From contig DATFDL010000423.1 in the NCBI GenBank assembly GCA_035252155.1, positions 1-5,624 of the forward strand: a stretch of 5,624 bases of DNA, in the 5' to 3' direction. The position numbers and the translations under genes are program-made. The notes under the pieces were generated by a model, which saw nothing but the letters and a program-made list of their open reading frames with translations, had not been told where the DNA came from and made no database searches. The first letter of the stretch is position 1. The number at the start of each line of letters is the position of its first letter. Positions 1-5,462 of the stretch are shown in pieces. This DNA comes from JAICLL01 sp035252155. Its GTDB lineage: Bacteria > Planctomycetota > Planctomycetia > Pirellulales > JAICIG01.

Positions 1-234
1 GTGGAGGGAAGAGCAACCACGAATCACACGAATATAAATTCGTCTGATGGCTACCAAGATGACAAGCCCGATGCGGATTTGCAACCGAGACTGTGTTCTA
101 TTTGGACTGTCCCACATTGCCGCATTCGCGGCCGCGTGACGTAGTGCAGCATATGGTTGCGGCTTGAGTCCGCTGCTTGATAGCATGACCGAGTGCTACA
201 AATGCCGAAGCTGCCAAAATGTTAAGGCGAAATC
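1..234. other. Non-coding leader upstream of mtnA
   Basis: I see no convincing gene here. One forward frame is open from base 1 to a TAG at 142-144 (47 codons), but its composition is not persuasive and it has no recognisable motif. The stretch looks less GC-rich than the genes to its right. It begins with two close copies of CACGAAT (18-24 and 27-33), followed by a short palindrome. I found no clear sigma70-type promoter and no SAM-riboswitch-like structure, although a promoter for mtnA probably lies here. Confidence 0.5.
28..43. repeat. Short perfect inverted repeat
   Basis: ACGAAT (28-33) and ATTCGT (38-43) are exact reverse complements around the 4-nt spacer ATAA. The left arm is also part of a direct repeat of CACGAAT (18-24, 27-33). 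It could be a small operator or a remnant of an interspersed repeat. It lies about 190 nt before mtnA, so a direct role in mtnA control is uncertain, and a 6-bp arm can occur by chance. Confidence 0.3.
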
Positions 235-1344
235 ATGAGCGTGGTCGGTCCTGCTACCTCCAATATGGCCACGATCGCCAGCGTTGAGTGGATCGGTGGG
301 GTCGAGGGCCATTTGCGGCTGATCGATCAGACTCGGCTGCCCACCGAAACCGTCTATCTCGATTGCCGAGACATCGAGACGGTCTTTGAAGCGATTCGCA
401 GCCTTCGAGTTCGCGGCGCGCCGGCGATTGGGATCGCCGCCGCGTATGGAGTGTGCCTGGCAGTCCGCACAACGAGCGGCGGGAATGAGCAACCCGATTT
501 GCGAGAAGCGGCCTTGCAACGGCTTCAAGAAGCAGCCGATTACCTCGCCACCAGCCGGCCGACCGCGGTCAACCTGTTCTGGGCGATCGAGCGAATGCGG
601 CGCGCAGGGCGCGAATGGGCCGAGAAAAAGACGCCCCAAGCATTGGCCGAACGGCTCTTGGAAGAAGCCCAAGCGATTCACGAAGAAGACCGCGCCATGT
701 GCCATGCCATCGGCCGGCATGGGGCGGCGCTGCTGGCCGACGGGCAAGGCGTGCTCACCCACTGCAACGCCGGCGGACTGGCCACCGCCGAATACGGCAC
801 GGCGCTGGCCGTATTTTTCGCGGCGCAAGACGCCGGCAAGCGGTTGCACGTCTATGCCGACGAAACTCGCCCGCTCTTGCAAGGTGCCCGGCTGACCGCT
901 TGGGAGCTGCGGCAGCGCGGCATCGATGTGACGTTGATCTGCGACTCGATGGCGGCCCAGGTGATGCGCGAAGGCCGCGTGCAGGCGGTGGTGGTTGGGG
1001 CCGACCGCATCGCGGCCAACGGCGACACCGCCAATAAGATCGGCACCTACGGCGTCGCGCTGCTGGCCGCGGCGCACGAGATACCGTTTTATGTGGCCGC
1101 GCCCACGAGCACCTTCGATCTGTCGCTGGCCAGCGGCGACGAGATTCCGATCGAACAGCGGTCTGCGCGGGAAATCACGCATGGTTTCGGCCGGCAAACA
1201 GCGCCCGACGGCGTGCAGGTTTATAATCCGGCCTTCGATGTGACTCCCGCCCGGCTCATTAAGGCGATCATCTGCGAGCGGGGCGTGATCGAGCCGGTCA
1301 CGTGTGAGCAGATTGCGCGGCTGGTTCGACCAGTTGGCGTGTAA
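235..1344 (+). CDS. mtnA: S-methyl-5-thioribose-1-phosphate isomerase (MtnA)
   Basis: MtnA converts 5-methylthioribose-1-phosphate to 5-methylthioribulose-1-phosphate in the cytoplasmic methionine salvage pathway. It belongs to the eIF2B alpha/beta/delta-like fold. Seen in the 369-residue product: the family N-terminal block LIDQTRLP (29-36), RGAPAIG (60-66), the catalytic-cysteine block THCNAGGLAT with Cys177, and GADRIAANGDTANKIGT with Asp257. The 80-residue spacing between Cys177 and Asp257 matches the catalytic pair known in Bacillus MtnA (Cys160/Asp240). The ATG at 235 is chosen because AAGG (224-227) lies 7 nt upstream. An ATG at 265 would remove ten extra residues and start nearer the usual family position, but has no visible ribosome site. 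No other salvage genes are in the window, so it appears to stand alone. It looks intact. Confidence 0.96.
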   Translation: MSVVGPATSNMATIASVEWIGGVEGHLRLIDQTRLPTETVYLDCRDIETVFEAIRSLRVRGAPAIGIAAAYGVCLAVRTTSGGNEQPDLREAALQRLQEAADYLATSRPTAVNLFWAIERMRRAGREWAEKKTPQALAERLLEEAQAIHEEDRAMCHAIGRHGAALLADGQGVLTHCNAGGLATAEYGTALAVFFAAQDAGKRLHVYADETRPLLQGARLTAWELRQRGIDVTLICDSMAAQVMREGRVQAVVVGADRIAANGDTANKIGTYGVALLAAAHEIPFYVAAPTSTFDLSLASGDEIPIEQRSAREITHGFGRQTAPDGVQVYNPAFDVTPARLIKAIICERGVIEPVTCEQIARLVRPVGV

Positions 1345-1407
1345 CCTATTCCGCGGTTCGGTTTAATAAGGTGTGAAAGGCCCGATTACCTTGCGATCCG
1401 TTTATTC

Positions 1408-1413
1408 AAGGAG
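1408..1413 (+). promoter_or_regulatory. Shine-Dalgarno site that sets the start at 1421
   Basis: AAGGAG lies 7 nt before the ATG at 1421. It favours this start over an in-frame upstream GTG at 1373, which would put 16 hydrophilic residues in front of an otherwise normal signal peptide. Confidence 0.8.
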
Positions 1414-1420
1414 CCACTTC

Positions 1421-2161
1421 ATGCACGCCACACGCATCCTATTCGCGCTCTTCGCGACGATGACTGCGATCGCCACCAGCGCCGCTCACGCCGACGGGTT
1501 GATCCGCCAATTGCCCGACGATGCCACTTGGGCCACCTTCAAGGTCGAAGGCTACAAGGAAAAACGCAATAAGCGCAAGGAGTCTGTCGCTGGCTGGCTG
1601 CGGATGTCGTCGGTCGGCGCCGCGACCGAAGACGGCCAGCCCTGCCGCTGGATCGAACTTGACGACACCTTTTCCAAAGAGGGGCGACCCGAGCGGCGCG
1701 TGATCAATAAGCTCTTGATCCCCGAAAAATATCTGACGGCGGGCGAAACTCCTGGCGAGCACATCGTGCGCGGTTGGAGCCGCTTCGACCAGCCCGAACA
1801 AGGCAATGCGCGGACGCTCGACAAGCTGGAGGGCAAGCCGTTCGCGTCGCAAGCCTGGATCTATCTGGTCGGCCCGGCCGCTGACGAGCAGAAGCTCGAT
1901 CCGCTGATGATCGACCACAAGAAGCTGGGCCAGATCACGTGCGAGTGCCGCAGTGGGACGTTTCGTGCGAGGATTCCGCACTTGCAGGGCCCGCTGGAAG
2001 TTTCGGGCACATTCGAGACGCGGCTGCACGACCGCGCACCGTTCGGGGTCGTGTGGTATGAGTTCACCGGCCAAGAGCCCGATGGCCGCGAGTTGAAGGT
2101 CACAGTCTCGCTCGACGACTTCGGCCCCACGGCCCTCAGCGCGCTGGCGGAATCGAAATAG
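1421..2161 (+). CDS. Exported protein of unknown function
   Basis: I do not recognise a characterised family. The 246-residue product begins with a clear Sec signal peptide: a short polar start with Arg5, a hydrophobic core at about residues 6-21, and a probable signal peptidase I site AHA|D after residue 24. The mature protein has about 222 residues and looks soluble and globular, with no further membrane segment. Visible features are a charged KEKRNKRKES stretch near residue 50, only three cysteines after the signal (one in CRWIEL, a pair in TCECRSG), and a C-terminal part rich in beta-type sequence (VVWYEFTGQ, LKVTVSL). It is probably a secreted or periplasmic protein of the kind common in planctomycetes, but no catalytic motif is evident. 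It lies 76 nt after mtnA with its own strong ribosome site, and only 16 nt before the Bfd-like gene. Confidence 0.85.
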   Translation: MHATRILFALFATMTAIATSAAHADGLIRQLPDDATWATFKVEGYKEKRNKRKESVAGWLRMSSVGAATEDGQPCRWIELDDTFSKEGRPERRVINKLLIPEKYLTAGETPGEHIVRGWSRFDQPEQGNARTLDKLEGKPFASQAWIYLVGPAADEQKLDPLMIDHKKLGQITCECRSGTFRARIPHLQGPLEVSGTFETRLHDRAPFGVVWYEFTGQEPDGRELKVTVSLDDFGPTALSALAESK

Positions 2162-2163
2162 AC

Positions 2164-2169
2164 TATAAT
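2164..2169 (+). promoter_or_regulatory. Possible -10 box (TATAAT) before the Bfd-like gene
   Basis: An exact TATAAT lies in the 16-nt gap between the exported-protein gene and the start at 2178. A transcript starting at the usual distance would begin at about 2176-2178, giving a leaderless or nearly leaderless mRNA. This fits the absence of a Shine-Dalgarno site. No good -35 TTGACA is seen about 17 nt upstream, so the call is weak. Confidence 0.35.
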
Positions 2170-2177
2170 CGACGTGC

Positions 2178-2480
2178 ATGGAACTGGACGACGAAATCTG
2201 TCTCTGCTTTCACGTCACCAAGCGGAAGATCCTCAATTTTCTGCGGGTCGAGCGGCCGCGGCGGGCAGGCCAGCTCAGCGACTGTTTTGGGGCGGGCACT
2301 GGCTGCGGCTGGTGCTGCGGATATCTGCGACGGATGTTCGATCAGGCCGTCGAAGGCGGCGTGACCACCGGCGACGAGCCCTCGCCGGCCGAGTATGCCA
2401 GGCAACGCGCCGAGTATGTCCGCGCGGGCGGAGGCACGCCGCCGCCGGGTGCCACGCCGATTGAAGGTTCAGGGCAATAG
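2178..2480 (+). CDS. Bfd-like [2Fe-2S]-binding protein
   Basis: The 100-residue product has the cysteine pattern of the bacterioferritin-associated ferredoxin (BFD-like) [2Fe-2S] domain. CLC supplies Cys8 and Cys10, and GCGWCCG supplies Cys43 and Cys46, giving C-x-C-x32-C-x2-C. The segment HVTKRKILNFLR between the pairs matches the helical part of the domain. Such proteins carry electrons, for example to release iron from bacterioferritin, and the domain also occurs in nitrite reductases and other redox enzymes. Two more cysteines, Cys36 and Cys47, are present. Residues from about 65 on are a charged helix and a Gly/Pro-rich tail that looks disordered. No ferritin or reductase gene is adjacent, so the partner is unknown. 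The start has no clear ribosome site, but the first cysteine pair lies at residues 8-10, as in the family, which fixes it well. Confidence 0.85.
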   Translation: MELDDEICLCFHVTKRKILNFLRVERPRRAGQLSDCFGAGTGCGWCCGYLRRMFDQAVEGGVTTGDEPSPAEYARQRAEYVRAGGGTPPPGATPIEGSGQ

Positions 2481-2500
2481 CGAAAGGCTCGTCGCGCCGT

Positions 2501-2506
2501 TATACT
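2501..2506 (+). promoter_or_regulatory. Possible -10 box (TATACT) before the lysine-rich gene
   Basis: TATACT lies 20 nt after the Bfd-like stop and 76 nt before the next start at 2583. It resembles a sigma70 -10 hexamer, but I cannot point to a matching -35. The remaining 100-nt gap holds no other clear signal. Confidence 0.25.
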
Positions 2507-2582
2507 AGTCAAAACTGGCGTAATTGGCACGAACTTGCCGCGCCGCTTTTGCCCCGACTGGTCCCCGAATCGAGAAGCGCTT

Positions 2583-2882
2583 ATGGCCCGTAAGATCGTA
2601 AACCGTAAGGAGTTGCGGCGAGAAGGCGAAGCCGCCGAAAAGGCCGGCGTGGCAGCCAAGACCACCGAAAAGAAACCACCCGCCAAGCGTAAGACCCGCT
2701 CGAAGACGGCCAAGGAGATCCGCCGCAAGGCGTTCTGGGGGGTCTACAACCAGTCGCTCAAGCGGGTCGCCCGATTCGAGTATAGCGAGCGAAAGCAGGC
2801 TGATAAAAAAGCGCTCGAATTGACCGCGTCGCAAAAGACGCCGCACTTCGTGCAAGTCGACAAGGAAGACATCGTCGAGTAA
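2583..2882 (+). CDS. Small lysine-rich protein of unknown function
   Basis: I do not recognise this 99-residue protein. The first half (residues 1-50) is low in complexity and very basic, with a KKPPAKRKTRSKTAKE run at 30-45 that resembles histone H1-like or ribosomal-protein tails. The second half (about 50-99) looks folded: AFWGVYNQSLKRVARFEYSERKQADKKA is probably helical and amphipathic with aromatic residues, followed by a short KTPHFVQVDKED strand-like end. No cysteine, signal peptide or membrane segment is present, so it should be cytoplasmic. Nucleic-acid or ribosome binding is plausible from charge alone and is an inference. The ATG at 2583 is preferred to a TTG at 2535, which would add 16 unlikely residues. 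Its ribosome site is weak (GAGAAG). It ends 23 nt before serC and may be co-transcribed with it. Confidence 0.75.
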   Translation: MARKIVNRKELRREGEAAEKAGVAAKTTEKKPPAKRKTRSKTAKEIRRKAFWGVYNQSLKRVARFEYSERKQADKKALELTASQKTPHFVQVDKEDIVE

Positions 2883-2886
2883 GCGG

Positions 2887-2906
2887 TGAGGCGGGATCGC
2901 ACCTCA
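2887..2906 (+). promoter_or_regulatory. Hairpin covering the serC translation start
   Basis: TGAGGCG (2887-2893) can pair with CGC (2898-2900) and CTCA (2903-2906), giving seven base pairs with a GGAT loop and a 2-nt bulge. The 3' arm takes in the A of the serC ATG, and the only G-rich candidate ribosome site (GGCGGG) is in the same structure. It might dampen serC initiation unless ribosomes arrive from the gene just upstream. It is short and may be chance. Confidence 0.3.
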
Positions 2907-3997
2907 TGGAACAGCGTGTTTACAATTTTGCACCCGGCCCGGCGGTGTTGCCACTGAAGGTGCTCGAAGAGGCCCAGCGCGATTTATTGGCCCTGCCCGG
3001 CGTGGGCATTTCGCCGCTGGAAATCAGCCACCGCTCGCCGTGGTTCGAGGGCGTGCTGAACGAGACCGAGGCCAACTTGCGCCGGCTGCTGAACATTCCG
3101 GCGAACTATCGCATCGTCTTCATGCAGGGCGGCTCGCGCTTGCAGTTCTCGCTGGTGGCGATGAACCTGCTGCGCGGCGGTGGACGTAGCGCCGATTACA
3201 TCGTCACCGGCACTTGGGGCCAGATGGCCATGCAAGAGGCGGCTCGCGAAGGCGCCGTCCGCGCCGCCTGGCAAGGCAAGCCGCACAACTTCGATCGTCT
3301 GCCCCCGCCGGGCGAGCTCGATCTCGACCCGCGGGCAGCCTACGTTCACATCACCTCGAACGAGACAATTCAAGGCGTGCAGTTCCAGCGCGAGCCCGAC
3401 GTGGGCCAGACGCCGTTGGTCTGCGACGCTTCGAGCGATTTTCTTTATCGGCCGCTGCCGATGGAGCGTTACGGGCTGATTTACGCCTGCGCCCAAAAGA
3501 ACGCCGGACCGGCCGGCGTCACCGTGGTCATCATCCGCGACGATTTGTTGGAACGCATCGGCGACGGCCTGCACACGATGCTCGATTACCGCGCCTACGT
3601 CAAAGAGAAATCGCTCTTGAACACGCCGCCGGTCTTCGCCGTCTATCTGGTGATGCTGGTCACGCGCTGGCTGCTGAACGACGTGGGTGGGCTGGCCAAG
3701 ATGCACGAGCTCAATCGCCGCAAAGCGCATATGCTCTATGAGGTGCTCGATCAAAGCCGGGGCTTTTATCGCGGGCACGCCCAGCCCGACAGCCGCTCGC
3801 TGATGAATGTCACCTTCCGCCTGCCCGACGACGCCACGCAAGACGATTTTCTGAAGCAGGCGAAGGCCCGCGGCCTGGTCGAGCTGAAGGGGCATCGCTC
3901 GGTCGGCGGCATCCGGGCGTCGGTGTACAACGCCATGCCGATTGAAGGCGTGGAAAAGCTGCGCGACTTCATGCGTGAATTCGCCAAGATCCAATAA
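2906..3997 (+). CDS. serC: Phosphoserine aminotransferase (SerC)
   Basis: SerC is a cytoplasmic PLP enzyme that transfers an amino group from glutamate to 3-phosphohydroxypyruvate, making phosphoserine for serine synthesis. In many bacteria it also acts in pyridoxal phosphate synthesis. The 363-residue product is full length and colinear with the E. coli enzyme. It has the NFAPGPAVLP start, SHRS (41-44) for substrate binding, GGSR (75-78), the cofactor-stacking Trp104 in TGTW, Asp174 in CDASSD, and the PLP-binding Lys198 in AQKNAGPAG. At the end is the KGHRSVGGIRASVYNAMP block with His330, Arg331 and Arg337. Lys198 sits at the same number as in E. coli SerC. The start follows from the family N-terminus. 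The ribosome site is weak and lies within a possible hairpin. The gene follows the lysine-rich gene by 23 nt; serA and serB are not in the window. Confidence 0.97.
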   Translation: MEQRVYNFAPGPAVLPLKVLEEAQRDLLALPGVGISPLEISHRSPWFEGVLNETEANLRRLLNIPANYRIVFMQGGSRLQFSLVAMNLLRGGGRSADYIVTGTWGQMAMQEAAREGAVRAAWQGKPHNFDRLPPPGELDLDPRAAYVHITSNETIQGVQFQREPDVGQTPLVCDASSDFLYRPLPMERYGLIYACAQKNAGPAGVTVVIIRDDLLERIGDGLHTMLDYRAYVKEKSLLNTPPVFAVYLVMLVTRWLLNDVGGLAKMHELNRRKAHMLYEVLDQSRGFYRGHAQPDSRSLMNVTFRLPDDATQDDFLKQAKARGLVELKGHRSVGGIRASVYNAMPIEGVEKLRDFMREFAKIQ

Positions 3998-4012
3998 CGA
4001 CATCCACTTTCA

Positions 4013-4018
4013 AAGGAG
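4013..4018 (+). promoter_or_regulatory. Shine-Dalgarno site that sets the start at 4027
   Basis: AAGGAG lies 8 nt before the ATG at 4027. The alternative GTG at 4018 overlaps the last G of this site and is therefore unlikely to be the start. Confidence 0.8.
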
Positions 4019-4026
4019 TGAAACGA

Positions 4027-4590
4027 ATGGCTCGTAAATTCATCACACTCGTCTTTGCGGCGTTGGCCATCGGCTGCGGCCAGCAAAATGCTGCCTCGCC
4101 CCAGAATTCATCGGCGCCGGCCTATGTTCCTTCGTCGGATGGGCCCACCCAAGCGGCCACCGACAGGCAAGATGGGGCTGCCGACACCGCGACGGATGCA
4201 AGCTCCGACCTTACTGCCGCCGACGAGCGGCCGTCTGCCGACGAGAATGGTTCGGCGGCGAGCGATGAGGCAATGGCCGAAGACGAAGTTTCGCCGGGCG
4301 ACCGTGTGACGACCAAGGACGAAGAGTCAGGCCAGAGCGAAGATGTTGCTGATCGTCGTCCAGAGGAGGATGAGCCTGCGAGTGCGTCGGCCGACGACCT
4401 GTCGGCCACGCCGCCATCCGTTCAGGGGCCAAAAATTTCGGCGGGCAAGCTCTTTCGCGGACTGACCAACTCGGTGCGTCGCGCCGCGAATAAGACGTAT
4501 TCCGAGCTGGGCAAGCAGACGCCGCCGCCTGAAGACGACCCGTTTCCCAATGGCGAGCCCGCCGACGCCGACCCGAACCGCGAGAATTAG
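4027..4590 (+). CDS. Acidic low-complexity lipoprotein, function unknown
   Basis: The 187-residue product starts with a lipoprotein-type signal: MARK, a hydrophobic core at 5-15, and a lipobox-like AIGC with Cys17 as the probable lipidation site. Ala at -3 is a weaker match than the usual Leu. Residues about 20-130 are low-complexity and rich in Ala, Ser, Asp and Glu with almost no hydrophobic residues, so they are probably disordered and strongly negative. The only segment with folded character is about 134-163 (GPKISAGKLFRGLTNSVRRA...), which is basic and probably helical. A Pro/Asp-rich end follows. The protein may be a surface or periplasmic tether with an acidic spacer, but no family is recognised. 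It begins 29 nt after serC and ends 14 nt before the hicB-like gene. Confidence 0.75.
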   Translation: MARKFITLVFAALAIGCGQQNAASPQNSSAPAYVPSSDGPTQAATDRQDGAADTATDASSDLTAADERPSADENGSAASDEAMAEDEVSPGDRVTTKDEESGQSEDVADRRPEEDEPASASADDLSATPPSVQGPKISAGKLFRGLTNSVRRAANKTYSELGKQTPPPEDDPFPNGEPADADPNREN

Positions 4591-4604
4591 TTCTTGGAGA
4601 TTTG

Positions 4605-4814
4605 ATGCGCGCCTTCACAGCCGTAATCGAACGTTGCCCGGACACCGGCGTATTTATCGGTTATGTTCCCGGTTTCCCGGGAGCGCATACGCAGGGAGAA
4701 ACGCTCGACGAATTGCAGCAGAATCTCGCAGAAGTCATCGGCATGTTGCTGGAAGACGGCGAGCCAAAGTTGGAGTCTGAGTTCATTGGAACGCAGACGG
4801 TCCAAGTGGCCTGA
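4605..4814 (+). CDS. Orphan HicB-like (HicB_lk antitoxin superfamily) protein
   Basis: The 69-residue product has the HicB partial RNase-H-like fold signature: an opening strand RAFTAVIERCPDTGVFIGY, the diagnostic VPGFPGAHTQGET block (21-33), and the helix LDELQQNLAEVIGMLLEDG (34-52). HicB proteins usually neutralise the HicA mRNA interferase. Here no HicA-like gene (a small basic double-stranded-RNA-binding-fold protein) lies on either side, and the product has no C-terminal helix-turn-helix or ribbon-helix-helix DNA-binding domain. It is therefore best called a solitary HicB-like protein, not a toxin-antitoxin unit. The ATG at 4605 is preferred, with GGAG (4596-4599) 5 nt upstream; a TTG at 4602 would add one residue. 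The stop is 8 nt before the selenoprotein start, suggesting co-transcription. Confidence 0.85.
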   Translation: MRAFTAVIERCPDTGVFIGYVPGFPGAHTQGETLDELQQNLAEVIGMLLEDGEPKLESEFIGTQTVQVA

Positions 4815-4822
4815 CAGAGCAC

Positions 4823-5383
4823 ATGACCGTTCCGTTCATCAATTGGTTCGAGGAAAATGAAGCCGCCGGCCCGCTAGCCGAGGCCTACCGAGCGTATCGC
4901 GAGGCGCATCCGGAACGCGGCTGCGTGCCCGACATCCTCAAGTGCTTCGGCCATCGACCCGATTTCTTTCGGCACGTGGCTGAGTTTTCGTATTCGCTGC
5001 ATTTTTCCGACGGGCATCTGACGCGCCGCACCAAGGAGATGATCGCCACGCTGGTTTCCGGCCTGAACCAATGCCCGTACTGAATGGGCACGCACGGTTA
5101 TTTCCTGCAGTTGCAGGGCGGCAGCGACGACATGATCGAGGCGTTGCGGCGAGGTAACCTGGCCGAAGCCGCGGTCGATGACCAGCACCGCGCCCTTTTG
5201 CAATTTGTCGAGCTCGTCACGCGGCATGCATACCGCACGACCGCCGCCGACATCGAAACGCTGCGCGCGCACGGCTGGACCGATCCGCAGATTGCCGAAG
5301 CGGTCTACATCACGGCGGTATTTGCTTTTTTCAACCGCGTGGCCGACGCCTTTGGCCTGGCCGACCCCGGCTACCATCTGTAG
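4823..5383 (+). CDS. AhpD-like peroxidase-related selenoprotein (in-frame TGA read as Sec)
   Basis: Read through the TGA at 5081-5083, this is one 186-residue protein of the AhpD/carboxymuconolactone decarboxylase fold, most like the peroxidase-related branch. AhpD proteins reduce peroxides or act as thiol oxidoreductases through a CxxC pair with a Glu/His proton relay. Here the pair is C84-P-Y-U87, with His91 seven residues after Cys84 and Glu72 twelve before it. M. tuberculosis AhpD has the same spacing (Glu118, Cys130, Cys133, His137). The half before the TGA carries the N-terminal helices and LTRRTKEMIATLVSGLNQ. The half after it carries HGYFLQLQGG and the helical end (ITAVFAFFNRVADAFGL). 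Neither half is a complete domain, and both show the same coding character. The start at 4823 has only a weak ribosome site but lies 8 nt after the hicB-like stop. A hairpin after the TGA fits a bacterial SECIS. A recent nonsense mutation or sequencing error (TGC to TGA) is the main alternative. Decoding needs selA, selB, selC and selD elsewhere in the genome. Confidence 0.85.
5081..5083 (+). other. Selenocysteine codon (recoded TGA)
   Basis: This TGA is the only stop in frame between 4823 and the TAG at 5381-5383. It stands where AhpD-family proteins have the second Cys of CxxC. The ATG immediately after it (5084) has no ribosome site, and a protein started there would lack the catalytic Glu and first Cys. 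Confidence 0.82.
5103..5118 (+). promoter_or_regulatory. Candidate bacterial SECIS hairpin
   Basis: CCTGC (5104-5108) pairs exactly with GCAGG (5113-5117) around the tetraloop AGTT (5109-5112), and T5103 can form a wobble pair with G5118. The loop begins 25 nt after the TGA. Bacterial SECIS elements are coding-region hairpins just after the UGA, with a small loop carrying a G in its first two positions; here G5110 is the second loop base. The element binds SelB charged with Sec-tRNA. The stem is short, and a lower stem is not obvious. Confidence 0.7.
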
Positions 5384-5405
5384 GGAACGCCCTCTGTGGC
5401 GTTCC
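5384..5405 (+). terminator. Stable hairpin just after the selenoprotein stop, possible terminator
   Basis: GGAACGCC (5384-5391) and GGCGTTCC (5398-5405) form a perfect 8-bp GC-rich stem with the 6-nt loop CTCTGT, directly after the TAG. No T-run follows, so it is not a classical intrinsic terminator. It could protect the 3' end or aid termination. It is the left palindrome of the REP-like repeat. Confidence 0.45.
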
Positions 5406-5440
5406 GCCCAATTGCGGATCGACGTCAACCCGCCCCTCGC

Positions 5441-5462
5441 GGAACGGCACGGAGTCCGTTCC
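5441..5462. repeat. Right-hand palindrome of the REP-like pair
   Basis: GGAACGG (5441-5447) and CCGTTCC (5456-5462) form a perfect 7-bp stem with the loop CACGGAGT. Compared with the left palindrome read on the opposite strand, one stem pair is swapped (C-G to G-C), so pairing is kept. Confidence 0.65.

Noticed and set aside
1..144. Open forward frame running in from the window edge to TAG at 142-144
   Set aside because: It is only 47 codons, has no motif, and its composition is unlike the neighbouring genes. The tail of an upstream gene cannot be excluded but is not supported.
196..1197. Long minus-strand open frame (333 codons) opposite mtnA
   Set aside because: It is antisense to a clearly recognised enzyme, has no family motif, and is the kind of shadow frame produced by GC-rich codon usage.
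2984..4003. Long minus-strand open frame (339 codons) opposite serC
   Set aside because: It is the same kind of antisense shadow. The + strand encodes a full-length SerC with all key residues.
4823..5083. A complete 86-residue protein ending at the TGA, followed by a second gene from ATG 5084
   Set aside because: The two pieces are in one frame and form one AhpD domain. The second has no ribosome site and lacks the catalytic Glu and first Cys, and the TGA sits on the conserved Cys position.
4605..5383. HicAB-type toxin-antitoxin module
   Set aside because: Only the HicB-like protein is present. The next gene is an AhpD-fold enzyme and the previous one a lipoprotein, so no toxin is visible.
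2906..5383. Functional link between serC and the selenoprotein (serine is the precursor of selenocysteinyl-tRNA)
   Set aside because: The biochemical link is real but general. Two other genes separate them and no selenium gene is present, so proximity alone does not support it.
5384..5405. Classical Rho-independent terminator
   Set aside because: The stem is strong but is followed by GCCCAATTGC, not a T-run, and it is half of a repeated element. It is kept only as a possible terminator.
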